A DNA stretch of 64,000 bases. Origin: Torymus aiolomorphi (taxonomy: Eukaryota; Arthropoda; Insecta; Hymenoptera; Torymidae). Position 1 is the first letter of the stretch, and each line of letters opens with the position of its first letter. The notes below the pieces were generated by a model. It was not told the origin of the DNA, searched no databases, and saw nothing but the letters and a program-made list of their open reading frames with translations. Location: NCBI GenBank assembly GCA_036365515.1, contig CM070876.1, forward strand, positions 93,505,300 to 93,569,299, written 5' to 3'. A program made the translations under genes and the position numbers. Positions 10,314-23,259 of this stretch are shown here, one piece after another.

Positions 10314-12250
10314 CAACGTTGCTTTTTAATGCAAGCGGCATCACGCCGAAGCGAGCGAACTTTACAACGTTGAAATTTTTTAATACGAGGCAATCGTGAC
10401 GTAGTAGTAGGTCATCAAACTTGCGTATTATATTTTTTAGAATCAGCATTTCGCAATGCGACTACCGAATTTAATACGATTGGAGACAATTACATTGCCA
10501 AATAAGATGATCTCAATCATCTTCAACCTAATTTAACCGCTTAATAAATACGGCGACTCTCAACACACAAATCAGTAATCGTGCAAAAGTCGCGAGCTCC
10601 GTACCACTCCAGCCGACAAGAGGAGAAACGATTATTATACAGGCCAATTCGAGCCTATAACAGACTACGAGAAAATACTTATATCTATAAAATCAATAAT
10701 CTATCGGTATTATCCGCGCAAGCAACGAATATATTACACATATTAATCGAACAGATCGAATATAATTATTTTGTTACGTTATATCAATTTATTGTTAATT
10801 TTATAAACGAATAAATAGTGCAATTATTGAACCATCAATCTATTCAATTCGAGAACCTACACCAACAGGAAAAAAGGTAAATAAGCCAAAATATAACTAA
10901 CAATCAATTATAAGAGTAGATTCCTCGACACTCAAGACTTAACACCCTATTGAAAAAAATCTTGTGATCAATCACATGATTTTTTCCAAAATCCGGGAAT
11001 ATGCTCTGCTTGATATATAACTCAATTTATTTATTATTTAGCAGTTTAATACTGCTTATAAATGAAGAATAACAGTTTAATGAAACTTTGAACGATAATA
11101 TATTACCGTGAAAATGTTTCATTAGAATGTTAGTATAATTATTTGCAAGTATTAGATTTTAAAAAATAATCAATTTAATTAAAAATATAGAATTGACTTT
11201 ATTATTATAATAATTGTAATGTACCGACACAACTGTAAGTAAATAATAGAGACATGTAACATACCTGCAACATTAGAATAATGTTATTGATGATATTTTG
11301 CTTAATGTGGAAAAAGAAGAAACGATGTTCAACGAGCCTCGTGCTCGCGCTCTCGACGCCGACCCGTGACAGTAAATTCACACGAGGCCGGCCCCGAGCG
11401 CGCCCACGTGTACTCGATATTAGTAGATACCGCAAGAACAGTCACGATGGCGACGGCGACATGGCGCGCAAGGAGGCGACGTCTTGACGATGTTGTGCCC
11501 GTTGCTAGAACTCAGCTGAAATTTCACGTCAAGCCTCATATAACAGAACAAAGTCCAAAGTATCTTACAAATTTGTGTCCTGACTGGTCTTGATCAATTC
11601 ATATATAGTTATAAAAGCACTTCACATATGAAAGAGTATTGCCATATGGATGGCTTTACTATAGCTTATAAATTTTAATTGATTTTTAAATAAATTGTTT
11701 GTACATTCATTATTTTATTTCATATAATTGAGGTTTTTTGTCCACCATTCACTGTTATAGTCTAATATACATTATAAAATATTTTAAATTATTATTCATT
11801 TTGTTATTTTGTTATAGGCACATCTCCTTTGAGATCCACAATTCAGTTGTTCGTTGGTAGATTTAAGACTTCGGTGGCTTTAGCGTAAGAAATATATTTG
11901 GACCCAATGAACTAAATAATATTGTAGATCTCTTATACAAGAGGACCAAAATCAACTTTAATCATATGCACACTGTAGCTAAAGAGACCAAGTACCTATA
12001 AGCATACAAAATTTTCTAATTACATAGAATATTTTATATACTCAGAGGTAGTGCCTTTAGTTACAACTTTTATTAGTTGATAAGTCACTTATGGGATGGG
12101 TGACTTTATTGTGGCTTCTTTAAGAAAGACATACTGCTGGCCTTGCTGTCATCTCTGTGGCCATGCCGAGTTTCTCGCAGACGTTGCCTATAGGTTAAGT
12201 GTAGTTGTCACCTTCGCGCTTATTATGTTCTTCAGATTTATGTCTAGGTA
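10314..12250. other. No supported gene; one GC-rich island
   Basis: Mostly AT-rich. About 11320-11530 is GC-rich and has short open frames (e.g. from ATGGCGACGGCGACATGG), which could be a first exon or promoter of something, but there is no further support. Confidence 0.4.
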
Positions 12251-12254
12251 AGGC

Positions 12255-12600
12255 CTTACCCCCATAGAACGTTACGTTTTGGAAACGTTTTTGAAAAGTT
12301 TCTTTAGAAACCTAGAAACGTTTCCCTAAAAATATAGAAACGTAACAGAAACGTTTCAGAAACGTAGAAATGTCCTAAATCTGAAAAAATTTTGATAAAA
12401 ATCGTAAACGTGTTTAAATCGTCTCAGAAACGTTTCTGAAACAGAACTCAAACGTTTGTACAAAGTTTTGGAAACGTCTCAATTATTCACGTTCCAGATT
12501 CGTTTCAGCGACGTTTCTGATTGAGCCGGAAACGTTTCTATTCCGTTTCAGAAGTGCAAGGTTACGTTGTAAGAACGTCTTAGAAACGTTTGTGAACCAT
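12255..12600. repeat. Array of AAACGTTT palindromes
   Basis: The motif GAAACGTTTC and close variants recur about every 15-30 bases, in both half-site orientations, across some 340 bp. There is no coding potential. The density is far above chance for AT-rich DNA and resembles binding-site arrays near transposon ends. Confidence 0.7.
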
Positions 12601-13469
12601 ATACAAAACATTAAGATTGTAAAGTATTCGATATTCGACCCTCCGATAGATGGCGTAGCTCAGTCCATAAAATAAAAGACATTTCCAGGATATACCGGGT
12701 GTCCCCGGTAAAAAAACTAAGGGAGATGGAAAAAAACTTTTAATACAAAAGTTGTAGGGTTCAGAGGGGCCCAACCGATCGTGACGTTGGTTATGACCTT
12801 GAGGTCAATGAACAAGTTCATTTGAAGGTCAAATCGATTTTTCAAATGGGAACCCCCACTTTTGACCTCGTAAATGGAAAGAGCGGAAAATTTTACGTTC
12901 AGATATGTCCTTGAGTCAAGGTCATGGTCATGGTCATGGTCATGTTTAAAATCAAAATCAATAAACGCATCAAAACATTCCCATAATTAGGTATACGAGA
13001 CAAATTGTTAAATACAAAAGTTGTAGGGTTCAGAGGGGCCCAACTGATCGTAACCTTGGTTATGACCTTGAGGTCAATGGTCAAGGTCATTTCAAGGTCA
13101 AATCGATTTTTTCAAATGGGAACCCCCACTTTTGACCTCGTAAATGGAAAGAGCAGAATATATTACGTTTAGATATGTCCTTGAGTCAAGGCCATGGTCA
13201 TGGTCATGTTTAAAATCAAAATCAATCAACGCATCCAAACATTTCCATAATTACGCATACGAGTGTTAAATACAGAAGTTGTAGTGTTTGGAGGGCCCCA
13301 ACTGATCGTGACCTTGACCATGAACTTGAGGTCAAGGATGATGTCGTTTGAAGGTTAAATCAATTTTGTTTAACGACAACCCTCACTTTTGACCTCGTAA
13401 ATAGAAAAACCGAAAAATTCTGATATGACCTTGGGTCAAGGTCATGGTCAAAGTTATGGTCAGTTTCCG

Positions 13470-13730
13470 TGCAGTTAAGAGCAAAGTCGGAGATGACCCG
13501 GTCACCTAAGGCAAGGTCGGAGATTACCCGGCCAGTTAAGGCAAGGTCGGAGATGACCCGGCCAGTTAAGGCAAGGTCGGAGATGACCCGGCCAGTTAAG
13601 GCAAGGTCGGAGATGACCCGGCCAGTTAAGGCAAGGTCGGAGATGACCCGGTCAGTTAATGCAAGGTCGGAGATGACCCGGCCAATTAAGGCAAGGTCGG
13701 GGATGATCAGGCCAGCTAAAAATTCATTGG
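13470..13730. repeat. 30-bp tandem array inside the long-TIR element
   Basis: Eight or nine near-identical units GGCAAGGTCGGAGATGACCC plus GGCCAGTTAA. Because 30 is a multiple of three, both strands show long open frames (e.g. repeated SDLALTGRVI), which I treat as artefacts. Confidence 0.85.
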
Positions 13731-13969
13731 AAAATTCCACGTTCATGTGTATTTAGTCATAGGATCAGTGTTTCGGTCACCATTTACTGAAGAAGATGCT
13801 CAAAAGTTGCACCATTTACTTGTTGACAACATTCTATTCTCCTTTTAAAGTTTCTAACAGTATTTAATAATACTTGACGTGGAATACTTAAGCAGATTTG
13901 TGTAATCCTTTGAATCATGTCATCTCTTGTAGTTGGCCTGTTGCGGTAGACTGTATTTTTTAGGAAGCC

Positions 13970-14767
13970 CTATAAATAAAAATCTGGAGATGTCAGATCT
14001 GGAGATCTTGGTGGCCATGCTACGGGACCTCCTCTACCAATCCATCGACCGTTAAACCTTTCATTAAGAAAATCTCTGACAATTCTGGCATAATGTGGAG
14101 GAGCACTATCTTGTTGTAGCCACATTCTGGCCCTTGTATGGAGATCAACGTTTTCTAGAAAGAGTGGCAGCTCGTCTCTTAGCAACTGTAAATAAGTATG
14201 TTGAGTTACGTGACCTTCAAAAAAATAAGGTCCAATCAGTCATCCGTTAATAATACCACACCATACCGTTACATTCCAGCGATGCTGATGATCAACTTTT
14301 CGCATCCAATGAGGATTAACAGGAGACCAGTAGTGGCAATTATGGCGATTCAACATACCAGTACTATGAAATGTAGCCTCGTCGCTAAAAAGAACATTGT
14401 TAAAGAAATTTTCATCATCAGTAATTTGTTGTGTTGCCCATTGGCAAAATGTTATTCTCCGTCGATAATCTACCACAGTTAAAGCTTGATTTAGAGTAAT
14501 GTGGTAAGGATGGTAACGCGCATATCGTAAATATCTACTGGCCGTAGATCTTGGAATACCCATTGTTAACTCGATTTCGCGTAAACTGACATGAACATTT
14601 AAATGTACCATGGCTAGAACAGCAAGAAAGCGAGGATTATTTTCATAATCGTGTTCATTTAGTGTCCTCCTTCTTCGAACGAAGTTTCCTTGTCGACCGC
14701 GCAGTTCAATGTCACGTATTACCGTATGATCAGGATGTTGTCGTTGAGGGAACCGATCACGATACAA
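13970..14767 (-). pseudogene. Tc1/mariner-superfamily transposase, decayed copy B
   Basis: The N-terminal and central part (14767-14240) includes a helix-turn-helix region (MGIPRSTASRYLRYARYHPY) and the first catalytic region NNVLFSDEATFH. The C-terminal part (14185-13970) has LQQDSAPPHYARIVRDFLNE (second Asp) and RSPDLTSPDFYL (third Asp about 36 residues later). A frame break lies between about 14240 and 14185, and the frame opens before 14767 with a stop upstream. Family clear; subfamily (maT/rosa-like DDxD spacing) uncertain. It is the only gene of the surrounding element. Confidence 0.85.
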
Positions 14768-15939
14768 TCTGCTTGCCTCTCATTCTCCTAAAATAAGAAG
14801 AATGTCAACTATTTCATTAACAGAATTCTTTCAGGCATTCCTTTTTAGTTGTAAATGCAATTATTTATCAAAACACACCACAAAAGAAATAATATGTTAT
14901 TATACTATACAATATTTTCAAACAAAAAAGTTTAATTTTCTGTGCCAATATAAGTGTGCTCAATTTGAAAACAATTTGATGTAAACAGTAATAATTATTA
15001 ACTATTACCGATCAATGCTGAATACTACCGGTCACTACTGGATACAGGTGGTCAACACTTATTAACTTTTGTTATTATTTGATATAAGTGGTTAACCCTG
15101 GTAAATATTGATAATAGTAAAAATAGTAAAATTTTCCGCTCTTTCCACTTACGAGGTCAAAAATAGGGGTTCCCATTTGAAAAAATCGATTTGACCTTCA
15201 AATGACCTTGATCATTGACTTCAAGGTCATAACCAAGGTCACGATCAGTTGGGCCGCTTCAAACCCTACAACTTCTGTATTTACCACTCGTATGCGTAAT
15301 TATGGGAATGTTTGGATGCGTTGATTGATTTTGATTTTAAACATGACCATGACCATGACCATGGCCTTGACTCAAGGACATATCTGAACGTAAAATTTTC
15401 CGCTCTTTCCATTTACGAGGTCAAAAATGGGGGTTCCCATTTGAAAAAATCGATTTGACCTTCAAATGACCTTGATCATTGACCACAAGGTCATAACCAA
15501 GGTTACGATCAGTTGGGCCCCTCTGAACCCTACAACTTTTGTATTTAACAATTTGTCTCGTATGCCTAATTATGGGAATGTTTTGATGCGTTGATTGATT
15601 TTAATTTTAAACATGACCATGACCATGACTATGACCTTGACTCAAGGACATATCTGAACGTAAAATTTTCCGCTCTTTCCATTTACGAGGTCAAAAGTGG
15701 GGGTTCTCATTTGAAAAAATCGATTTGACCTTCAAATGACCTTGATCATTGACCTCAAGGTCATAACCAAGGTAACGATCAGTTGGACCCCTCTGAACCC
15801 TACAACTTTTGTATTAAAAGTTTTTTTCCATCTCCCTTAGTGTTCGAGATATTTGCCTGGTGGTTTTAAAATGGGACACCCGGTATATTTATTATATCTA
15901 TATTATCTTTTGTAAGTGATAGTTTTGGTTTTATTTTAA

Positions 15940-16576
15940 AATTTTTTTTTTTTTTTTTTTATTTTTAAAAAGCTCCAAACACTGCTCTGAACTGGTCACA
16001 CGGATGCGCTTGTTGTCTGCAGTCAGCAAACGCGGCACCCACCTTGCTGACAGCTTCCTCATGCCTAAAATCTCATGTAGCATATGCCACACGCGTTCTT
16101 CTGAGATGCCTACTATCGCAGCTATCTCGTGCACCTTTAATCGGCGGTCTGACAAAACGATATCGTGTATTTTTGTCACGTTCTCCTCCGTAGTGGCTGT
16201 TTTCGGAGCACCTGGGCATGGATCATCAAAAACCGACGTACGACCACGTTGAAACTCGTTATACCAAAATTTAACGGTCGCCATCGAAGGAGAAGCATCC
16301 CCATACACTGCATCCAAGCGTTCTTTAATTTCACTGCGCGATTTCCCTTCCAAAAACAAGAATCGAATCACCGACCGATATTGTTCTTTCTCCATTTTTT
16401 CAAAAATCAACGGGCACATTTGCTTTCACACGCTCTCAAAAATAAACTACAACTCCGATCCGGCTGAAATTTCGTCTGTAACCGTTTACAGGAAGATACT
16501 GCACTGTAGTGTATTTCTGGTGCGATAGTGGCACCATCTGGCGGTGAGGCTAGGTACTTGTCAAATGACCCTCGTA
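15940..16576 (-). pseudogene. mariner transposase, 5' part, ending in an A tract
   Basis: From the codon at about 16395 (MEKEQYRSVIRFLFLEGKSR) about 145 residues match the paired helix-turn-helix N-terminus of mariner transposases (…IKERLDAVYGDASPSMATVKFWYNEF; GAPKTATTEENVTKIHDIV; VGISEERVWHMLHEILGM). The element's 5' terminus appears to be TACGAGGGTCATTTGACAAG at 16576, beside TA. The catalytic domain is missing: the frame runs into a tract of about 20 A (minus strand, 15940-15961) directly abutting the right end of the long-TIR element. It is a truncated copy without the DDD region. Confidence 0.8.
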
Positions 16577-16860
16577 TTCTGACGATGGTATTATTAACAC
16601 ACACTACAGCCAAACGTATATCTCATCACTTACATTCAATAAATCTATTTCGATGTTACGATTTATGTGGATGTTGATATTCATGTACAAATGAAATAGA
16701 AATAATAAATATGACTATCATTACAAAATTCGTTTCTTTTATTAAAATATAATTTATCTTTAGTAATTAGTATATTAAAAATTAATTCTTAAATCAAAGT
16801 GCCCCGATTGGCTAATTATATCGGTATACAACACGTAAGCCGCCCATATATCTTTTTGAA

Positions 16861-16891
<31 letters not shown>

Positions 16892-17539
16892 GATAATGTT
16901 GCCCCAATGTTCGATAGCGCGAGGTGCTGGTGTAATTTTACGGAGGATAGCTGAGGAAGAGTAGTCGAGGACGGCGAATAAGTAGAATTTGTTATTAGTT
17001 TAACTGGTATTTATTAACTGGCTTTGGGTATTAATCGAGCTCGCTGTGTACTGATTAGCGGCCGATGGGTTACTGGTAAATATAGCTGGCGAGTGTAGCG
17101 ACGACTGGAATATCGCAATAATGGAGATAGAGCAAACCTAGAATAGCTTGTATAATGTAATACTGGGGACTCTCAGTGCACATCACGAGGTATGATTTAT
17201 ACACTGAGGATGATGTTTCTTATTGCAAGTTGTTATAAGCCATCTGGCGGTTTAGTCGGGCACTAAAATCCTGAACATATCAAAATTGTATATGATTGAA
17301 CGAATGTAGAGAGTGTATACAATATTCGAAATCGGTTATAATTTTGAACGCATATGAATCGTAAACACCCAACGTTAGCCAGAAATCCCGGTAATAACGT
17401 CACGTTTTAAGCTTGAAATGTGGTTATATTATTCTTAAGCCTTGGTAACCTATATTAAGCAGAAATTATCTAGTTTTCTGTTTATTTTATTGTTAAAAGC
17501 AAAATAGCACACGCAGAAGTTGGCGTTTACATGTCAGAA
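16577..17539. other. Unassigned sequence with TA tract
   Basis: A TA/T tract at about 16858-16890 is followed by moderately GC sequence starting TGTTGCCCCAATGTTCGA, which could be part of an LTR, but no matching end was found. No supported gene. Confidence 0.35.
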
Positions 17540-18360
17540 CGTATGAAATGCGTGGGCGAGGAGTATCAAGTGGACGATGATGAAGCCCAGGAGGTGCATT
17601 ACATAGTTTTTGTGTCTAGGTATCGGAATGTATCCAATCCCTGGTCTAAGTGTTTGACGAAACCGATGATGTTGGGGTAGCCGGTGATGGTATCTAGGTG
17701 GTGCGCTCCGTAGTTTTTTGCATTTAGATCTCAGGGCGCATCTTATAGATGGTCCATGTATTCAGGGTAATCGATGATCGAGTCTAGGTGGTGCACTCTG
17801 TAGTTTTTTGCATTTAGATGTCGGGGCGCTTCTTATAGATGGTCCAGGTGTTCGAAGTGTCGATGATGATGTCTAAGTAGTGTGCTCTGTAGTTTTTTAT
17901 TATTAAGTGTTAAGTGAACGCATCGAAAACGTGGTGGACAATAAAAACTATGGTGCACACTACCTGGACTCCGTCATCGGACACCCTGGCCACCTAGATC
18001 AAATATTGGATAAGGTTTGTGATCTAGAGACCAAAAACTACGGAGCGCATTACCTAGACTAGATCATCAACTACCCCGAACATCTGGACCATCTATAAGA
18101 TACACCCTAACATCTAAATACAAAAAACTACGGAGCGCACTCCCTAGACTCCATCATCGGCTACCCGGAACACCTGGACAATCTATTAGATGTGCCCTGA
18201 TATCTAAATGCAAAAAACTACGGAGCGCACTCCCTAGACTCCATAATTGGCTACCCGGAACACCTGGACCATGCAGCAGATGCGCCCTGACATCTAAATG
18301 CAGAAAACTACGGAGCGCACCACCTAGACTTCATCATCGGTCACCCCGAACACCTGAATC
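17540..18360. repeat. 90-bp repeats in two opposed blocks
   Basis: About three units lie in 17540-17905 and about four in 17935-18360 in the opposite orientation. The core AAAAACTACGGAGCGCA is followed by C.CCTAGACTCCATCATCGG and TACCCGGAACACCTGGAC. The clean units are 90-91 bp. Read on the plus strand in the right block they give a 30-residue period (KNYGAHxLDSIIGYPEHLD), with a stop in most units. This may be a decayed repeat-protein gene or a satellite. Confidence 0.7.
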
Positions 18361-19259
18361 ATACTGTATGCCGTTCCACGCTCAAGTTTGAAAATCAATA
18401 TTTTTAAAGGTTAATTAATTGTTAGCTATAATAATTAGTTAATTTATAGCTAACGAATATCACTTATCTAAATTAACGATATTTTAGCCAGTTTATAGTT
18501 AACAGAGTAGCTTATTTATAGCTAAGAAATATAGCTACTTTATAGTTGCATAGACAGAAATTATGGTTAATTTTCTGCCAGAGCACGCTTTCATGTTTCT
18601 AAGCGTTTTTTGGGGCGTACCGCTCGCTTATTTAGCAAGGTGGATAAAGACAAGATCCAGTCATAACCTATGCATACACGTGTACAGCCATTTGTGACAT
18701 AATCTGGTTTACCCATTTTCCGATTTCCAATTGGATATCGCATGCATGCTTGGCGGTGTCCACGTATAGATGTATTATTCTACATGAAACTTGCTAATAT
18801 GATAACTTTGACAGAACAGTGGGAGTAATAATTTAGAATACCAGATTCAGTATTATGATTAAAACATGGGCTAATAAACTGTATTTATAACTTTGTTAAA
18901 ATTATTTCCGTTCATTGCTTGCTCTATTTCGCTTACTGTATAAAAATACAATATATACATATACAATTTATGTGTGTGTGTGTGTGTGTATGTGTTGTGT
19001 GCGTGTGCGTGTGCGTGCGTGCGTGCGTGCGTGCGTGTGCGTGTGTGTGTGTATATACAAATTGGATTGGCTTTAAATAAAAGAAATAGTTCTGTAATAA
19101 TTAAATGAGGGTACAACGAATGACATAATAATGGGAGTATACGTTGATATATAAATTAATAATGCTGCGCAATAAAAAAAATAAGTAAGTATTGAGGTAT
19201 TGAGTATTAAAAATTAATTATTTGTCTTTATTGAGCATTTTTATTGTACAAAATGTCAG
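18361..19259. other. AT-rich with a GT/GC microsatellite
   Basis: GTGTGT/GCGTGC microsatellite at about 18971-19052. Otherwise nothing recognised. Confidence 0.6.
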
Positions 19260-19690
19260 GAAATCGTTTGCAGAACATATTTTGACTTTTCGGTATTTTG
19301 ACCAATAAGAATTTTAATTTTCAGTATTTTGACCGATAAAAATTTTCATTTTCGGTATTTTGACCCATGAGAATTTTGATTTTCGGTATTTTGACCCATG
19401 AGAATTTTGATTTTCGGTATTTTGGCACACAAGAATATTTGTCTTTCGGTTTTTTACCTATCCAAAGATCCAAAGATTTTCGGTATTTTGATCCATCTAT
19501 ATTTTAGTTTTCCAAACTTTTATCTATCGGATAAATGGTATTCCGAATTTCAACCTTTCAGTATACTTGACTTTCCGAAAATTGACTTTCCGGAATTATG
19601 GATCATCAGAAATTTGACTTTTCGGAATTATGGATCATCAGAAATATGCCTTTCCGAATTTTGGACCATCCGAAAAACGAACAACCCCCC
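19260..19690. repeat. Degenerate tandem repeat, TTTTCGGTATTTTGACC units
   Basis: Roughly 35-40-bp units built on TTTTCGGTATTTTGACCCA and GAGAATTTTGAT, drifting into TTTCCGAATT variants towards 19690. The plus-strand open frame here is a product of the repeat. Confidence 0.65.
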
Positions 19691-20848
19691 TCTATAAAGC
19701 ATTGAGAAAAGGCAAAAATTGCAAGAAAAGCTAAAATGACCAAGTTTGACCCTTTGTCACTCAAAAACTATGAATGAAAAAAATCTGAAAATGCAGCGTA
19801 ACTTACGGGATGGTTACGAAGCCATTTAGGTGTTTATATGAACTTCCCTGATCGTTCGAGTACTTTGAAATTTTTTTAGCCGTAAATCATGATCCAGAAA
19901 AATGTAAAAAAATTTGAGTGCATAAACTTACATGACTTTTATTTACATAATATTTTTTAGAAAGTGTTAGAGCATTTTATTTGAGATACGGATCAACATA
20001 ACCTCAAAAACATGCTTTTAAGCGGTAAATGCATGATTTTTCGGTTGTAATAACAATTTAGAAATTTTTTTAGCAATGAAGATGACCTTTAGAAAATCTG
20101 AAAAAATTCGAGGACATGTATATATGAGTCTTCTATATACCGTAATTTTTTCATGAATTTTAAGAACATCTTTCTCGAGTTATACATGAAAAAATGCGAA
20201 AATAACCTAAAAAATAGGATTTTTCGCGTTTTCCAAGATGGCGCACCATTAAAATCGTTCAAAAAATTATTGGAATATTTAGAAAAAAGTGGAATAAGTA
20301 ACTTAAAATAAAAAAATCAGATGTATGTATTTTTGTTTTTAACTAATAACGATTTCAATTCTTTTAGAATTTTTTTGACCTTCAAGATGACTTTCAAAGT
20401 GTCCACAAAAATTCTTGTGTATTCACTATTACTTCAAGTATCACTCAGAATTTTTTCAGATTTTTTCTATTGTACATTTCAGAAATAAAAATTATTATAT
20501 AAAAACACGACTTTTTTGAGGTTAGGTCAGTACGGGAAGGGGTTCGGAAGAAAGTGGCGGGACGAAACTCACTTCTTTTAGTATCCAAACAAATATATGC
20601 AGCTTATTTTCCAAAAGTTGAGCAAGGTCATTTTGACCATTATAATGGGAGATACCCTTTTACTTTTAGTTTATTCAATAAATGTAAAAGATTATTTATT
20701 AATAATTTTGCATTGAAATTTTAATTTCAATTAAATTTCATTTAAATTTTCTTATTCTTAAACTTGATTTCATTATTTATTTAAGTAATTTAATAAAAAT
20801 ATTGATTGTGGAGTAAAAAAAAATATATATACACAAACACACACACAC

Positions 20849-20893
<45 letters not shown>

Positions 20894-21239
20894 AATACAT
20901 ACATCGGTACTATTGGGGTCCTAGAGTTTCTTACTCTGAGAGTTTACATTGGAATACCGGAACAAATACACTTGACTAAAGAAATAATAACCCTAAGGGT
21001 ACCGTGATTCGCAGGGGGCCTGCGGCGCCCGCTTTTAGTACCGAAATTCCGGAACAAAAGCCCGGAAAAGTACCTAAGATGTATTGTAGACGAAGCCTTA
21101 TGGACCTCAAAAGTAGCGATACATGCATCGTATTTTTGAAGCCGGTCCCCAAAAAGGACAAAAGTCCCCAAAAGTAGCAATCTATGGTGTATATATACCC
21201 CAAAAGTACCAACACATATACCTATATATATATATATAT
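19691..21239. other. Unassigned AT-rich sequence with TA tracts
   Basis: No supported gene. CA/TA microsatellites at 20833-20892 and 21218-21239. A block at 20930-21200 has repeated phrases (CCGGAACAAA, CCCCAAAAGTA) but I cannot assign it. Confidence 0.5.
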
Positions 21240-22643
21240 TGTTACGGGGTGGACTTTCGGGCTAAGGCACGTTTCACCTGTGTACCTTAGCGGTTCAAAT
21301 CCATATCTCTCTGTTCAACTCCCGGAGATATAATAGCCAGATTCGGCAACAGACGCTACAACGTCGTGCAATGTTAACCTAATCTGGTTACTTACCGTGC
21401 AACACGCAAGTCGAAGACTCGCGCTTTATTTCTCACCAGTGACTCGAACTCTCCTCTCGTTCACTGATTCGTGTGCCGGCTGCTCAGATGAAACGATACG
21501 TTTTCTCTTACGTAACGACCGCGGTGGCGTCGGGGAGCGGGGAATGACTAAAGGTCGCGAAATGATAACTCGAGTGGTTAAAGTTAATAACAAAAGACTA
21601 TTGTTTATTAAATAAAAGATGATGAAGTTAAATGAATAATTAATAATTTAGACAGTGGAAGTGTCGCGTTGAAATAGGTTAATTTCTCTACCTAACGGTG
21701 CGCCAGCACGTTATCTCAGACGTCAGCTGTCTCGAGTGCTGACGTCACGCTCGTGGTAATATACGCTGTGTACGCGCGGTAACATAAGCCTCACGTCTAC
21801 AGTAATATAAGTAGCGTACTCATCGTCTACGCGAGTGAGAGAGCGGTCGCGCTCACGTGTCGCGACACACACACACACACTTAACTTAGCCTGAGAGAGA
21901 AAAAGCTACTAACGCATGTCCTCTGCGCACTTCTTATGCGCACTTGCCGGTTACAAACTGCCGGCAAGCTAAATCATTGTCGGTGACCTTCTAAGGTTGA
22001 TGACCCGAGCCTGTGCTCTCTCTACGCTCGCTCTCTCTGCACAAGAACGCCTATTCGCGGCCGCTGTCCAGGTGGCGACGAGCCTGGACAAACGGCTACG
22101 CGTACTTACTCGCGACGCGGTTGATACGTGCACGCTTACCGCTATTGTAGGTTAGATTCAAACGGCGTGGCCTAGGTTTCTCGCAAGCATCTTCGCTGCT
22201 AGGCTGAGTTCATTGTATCGCCACTCGTGATACTATCTGCTGCTTTCGTGCCAGGCGAACATGCTTACTGCACTATGATGTTGCTGGTTTGGAAGTACGA
22301 CAGCTAGTTCTAGCCTGTCGCACTATCTCTGAGCTCTCCTCGTGTTTCCGTCGAAAGTACGGTATAACACATTTCGCGGATCACGATAGTGGCCTCAGGA
22401 TGCATGACACAACTATCAAACACTTCACAATTATCGCGGAAAACGCGATATCACCGCGAACTCACTATCGCGCGCGTCTGTGTCCGAACGATAATAACCA
22501 CATTAATGCCGGTCACGTCTCCGCCGGCACCTTCGTCATGCTCTCAATACAGCTCCAATACCGCATCGAGGCGCCATCTAACGTTCGTTACCACGAACTT
22601 ATTTATTGCCGATTTATTACCGACGTCGGTACGGCAGGCCGTG

Positions 22644-22646
<3 letters not shown>
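21240..22646. mobile_element. Probable solo LTR inserted in a TA tract
   Basis: The block starts TGTTACGG and ends CCGTGACA, a TG...CA pair with an imperfect inverted terminal octamer. It is flanked on both sides by TA microsatellite, so a 4-5-bp duplication would be ATAT-like and cannot be proven. It contains an AATAAA at about 21610 and is much more GC-rich than its surroundings. No coding region that I recognise; the open frames inside (e.g. 22289-22744) run into the TA tract and look accidental. An alternative is a TIR-less DNA element. Confidence 0.5.
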
Positions 22647-22724
<78 letters not shown>

Positions 22725-23183
22725 TTCTCGAAAGGGGTTTATAAAGCCAGTTTTTTTATATATAGGGGTTTATCGAGCCCGATTTTGATTATGCAGCCCG
22801 GGCTTCATAATATTTCTAAATATAGGGGTTTATGCGGCCCGACCTAGAGTCTATAACCCCAGGGCCCATTATTTCTTTAGTCACTTGCCATAGGGAACTC
22901 TAGGCTGTAGGTACTAATATACAGTCTTGGGCTACATAAACCCCGATAAGTGTATATATTATATACATATATATATATATATATTTATGTTTTATGTTTG
23001 TTTCCAGGACATTCCAGATGTTTAACGTTGGTTTCGGGGACATTTGTTAGTTTTGGGGACAGTCCCTGAATTTACATATGTTTAACATCAGTTTTGAGGA
23101 CATCGGCCCCCATAAGAGACATTATTTCTTTAGTCACGTATAGGTATACAGTAACATGGGGTCCTGGGAACTAACGTTGTACA

Positions 23184-23259
<76 letters not shown>

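Larger units (their letters stand above)
12693..15885. mobile_element. Long-TIR Tc1/mariner-superfamily element
   Basis: Ends TACCGGGTGTCCC and GGGACACCCGGTA are perfect inverted repeats flanked by TA. The inverted similarity extends about 0.75 kb inward on each side. Each arm is built of two to three tandem 230-bp units with GTTGTAGGGTTCAGAGGGGC, GACCTTGAGGTCA and GGTCATGGTCATGGTCATG phrases. Between the arms lie a 30-bp tandem array and a dead transposase on the minus strand. The 3193-bp structure is unusually TIR-rich for a mariner-type element. Confidence 0.8.

Noticed and set aside
11205..11593. Overlapping frames in a GC-rich island
   Set aside because: Compete on both strands and carry no recognisable domain; noted only as a possible exon or promoter.
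13360..13756. Long open frames on both strands through the 30-bp array
   Set aside because: The period is a multiple of three, so any frame without a stop in one unit stays open; no other coding evidence.
22289..22847. Two 150-residue plus-strand frames
   Set aside because: They begin inside the candidate solo LTR and gain their length from the TA tract (Ile-Tyr repeats).
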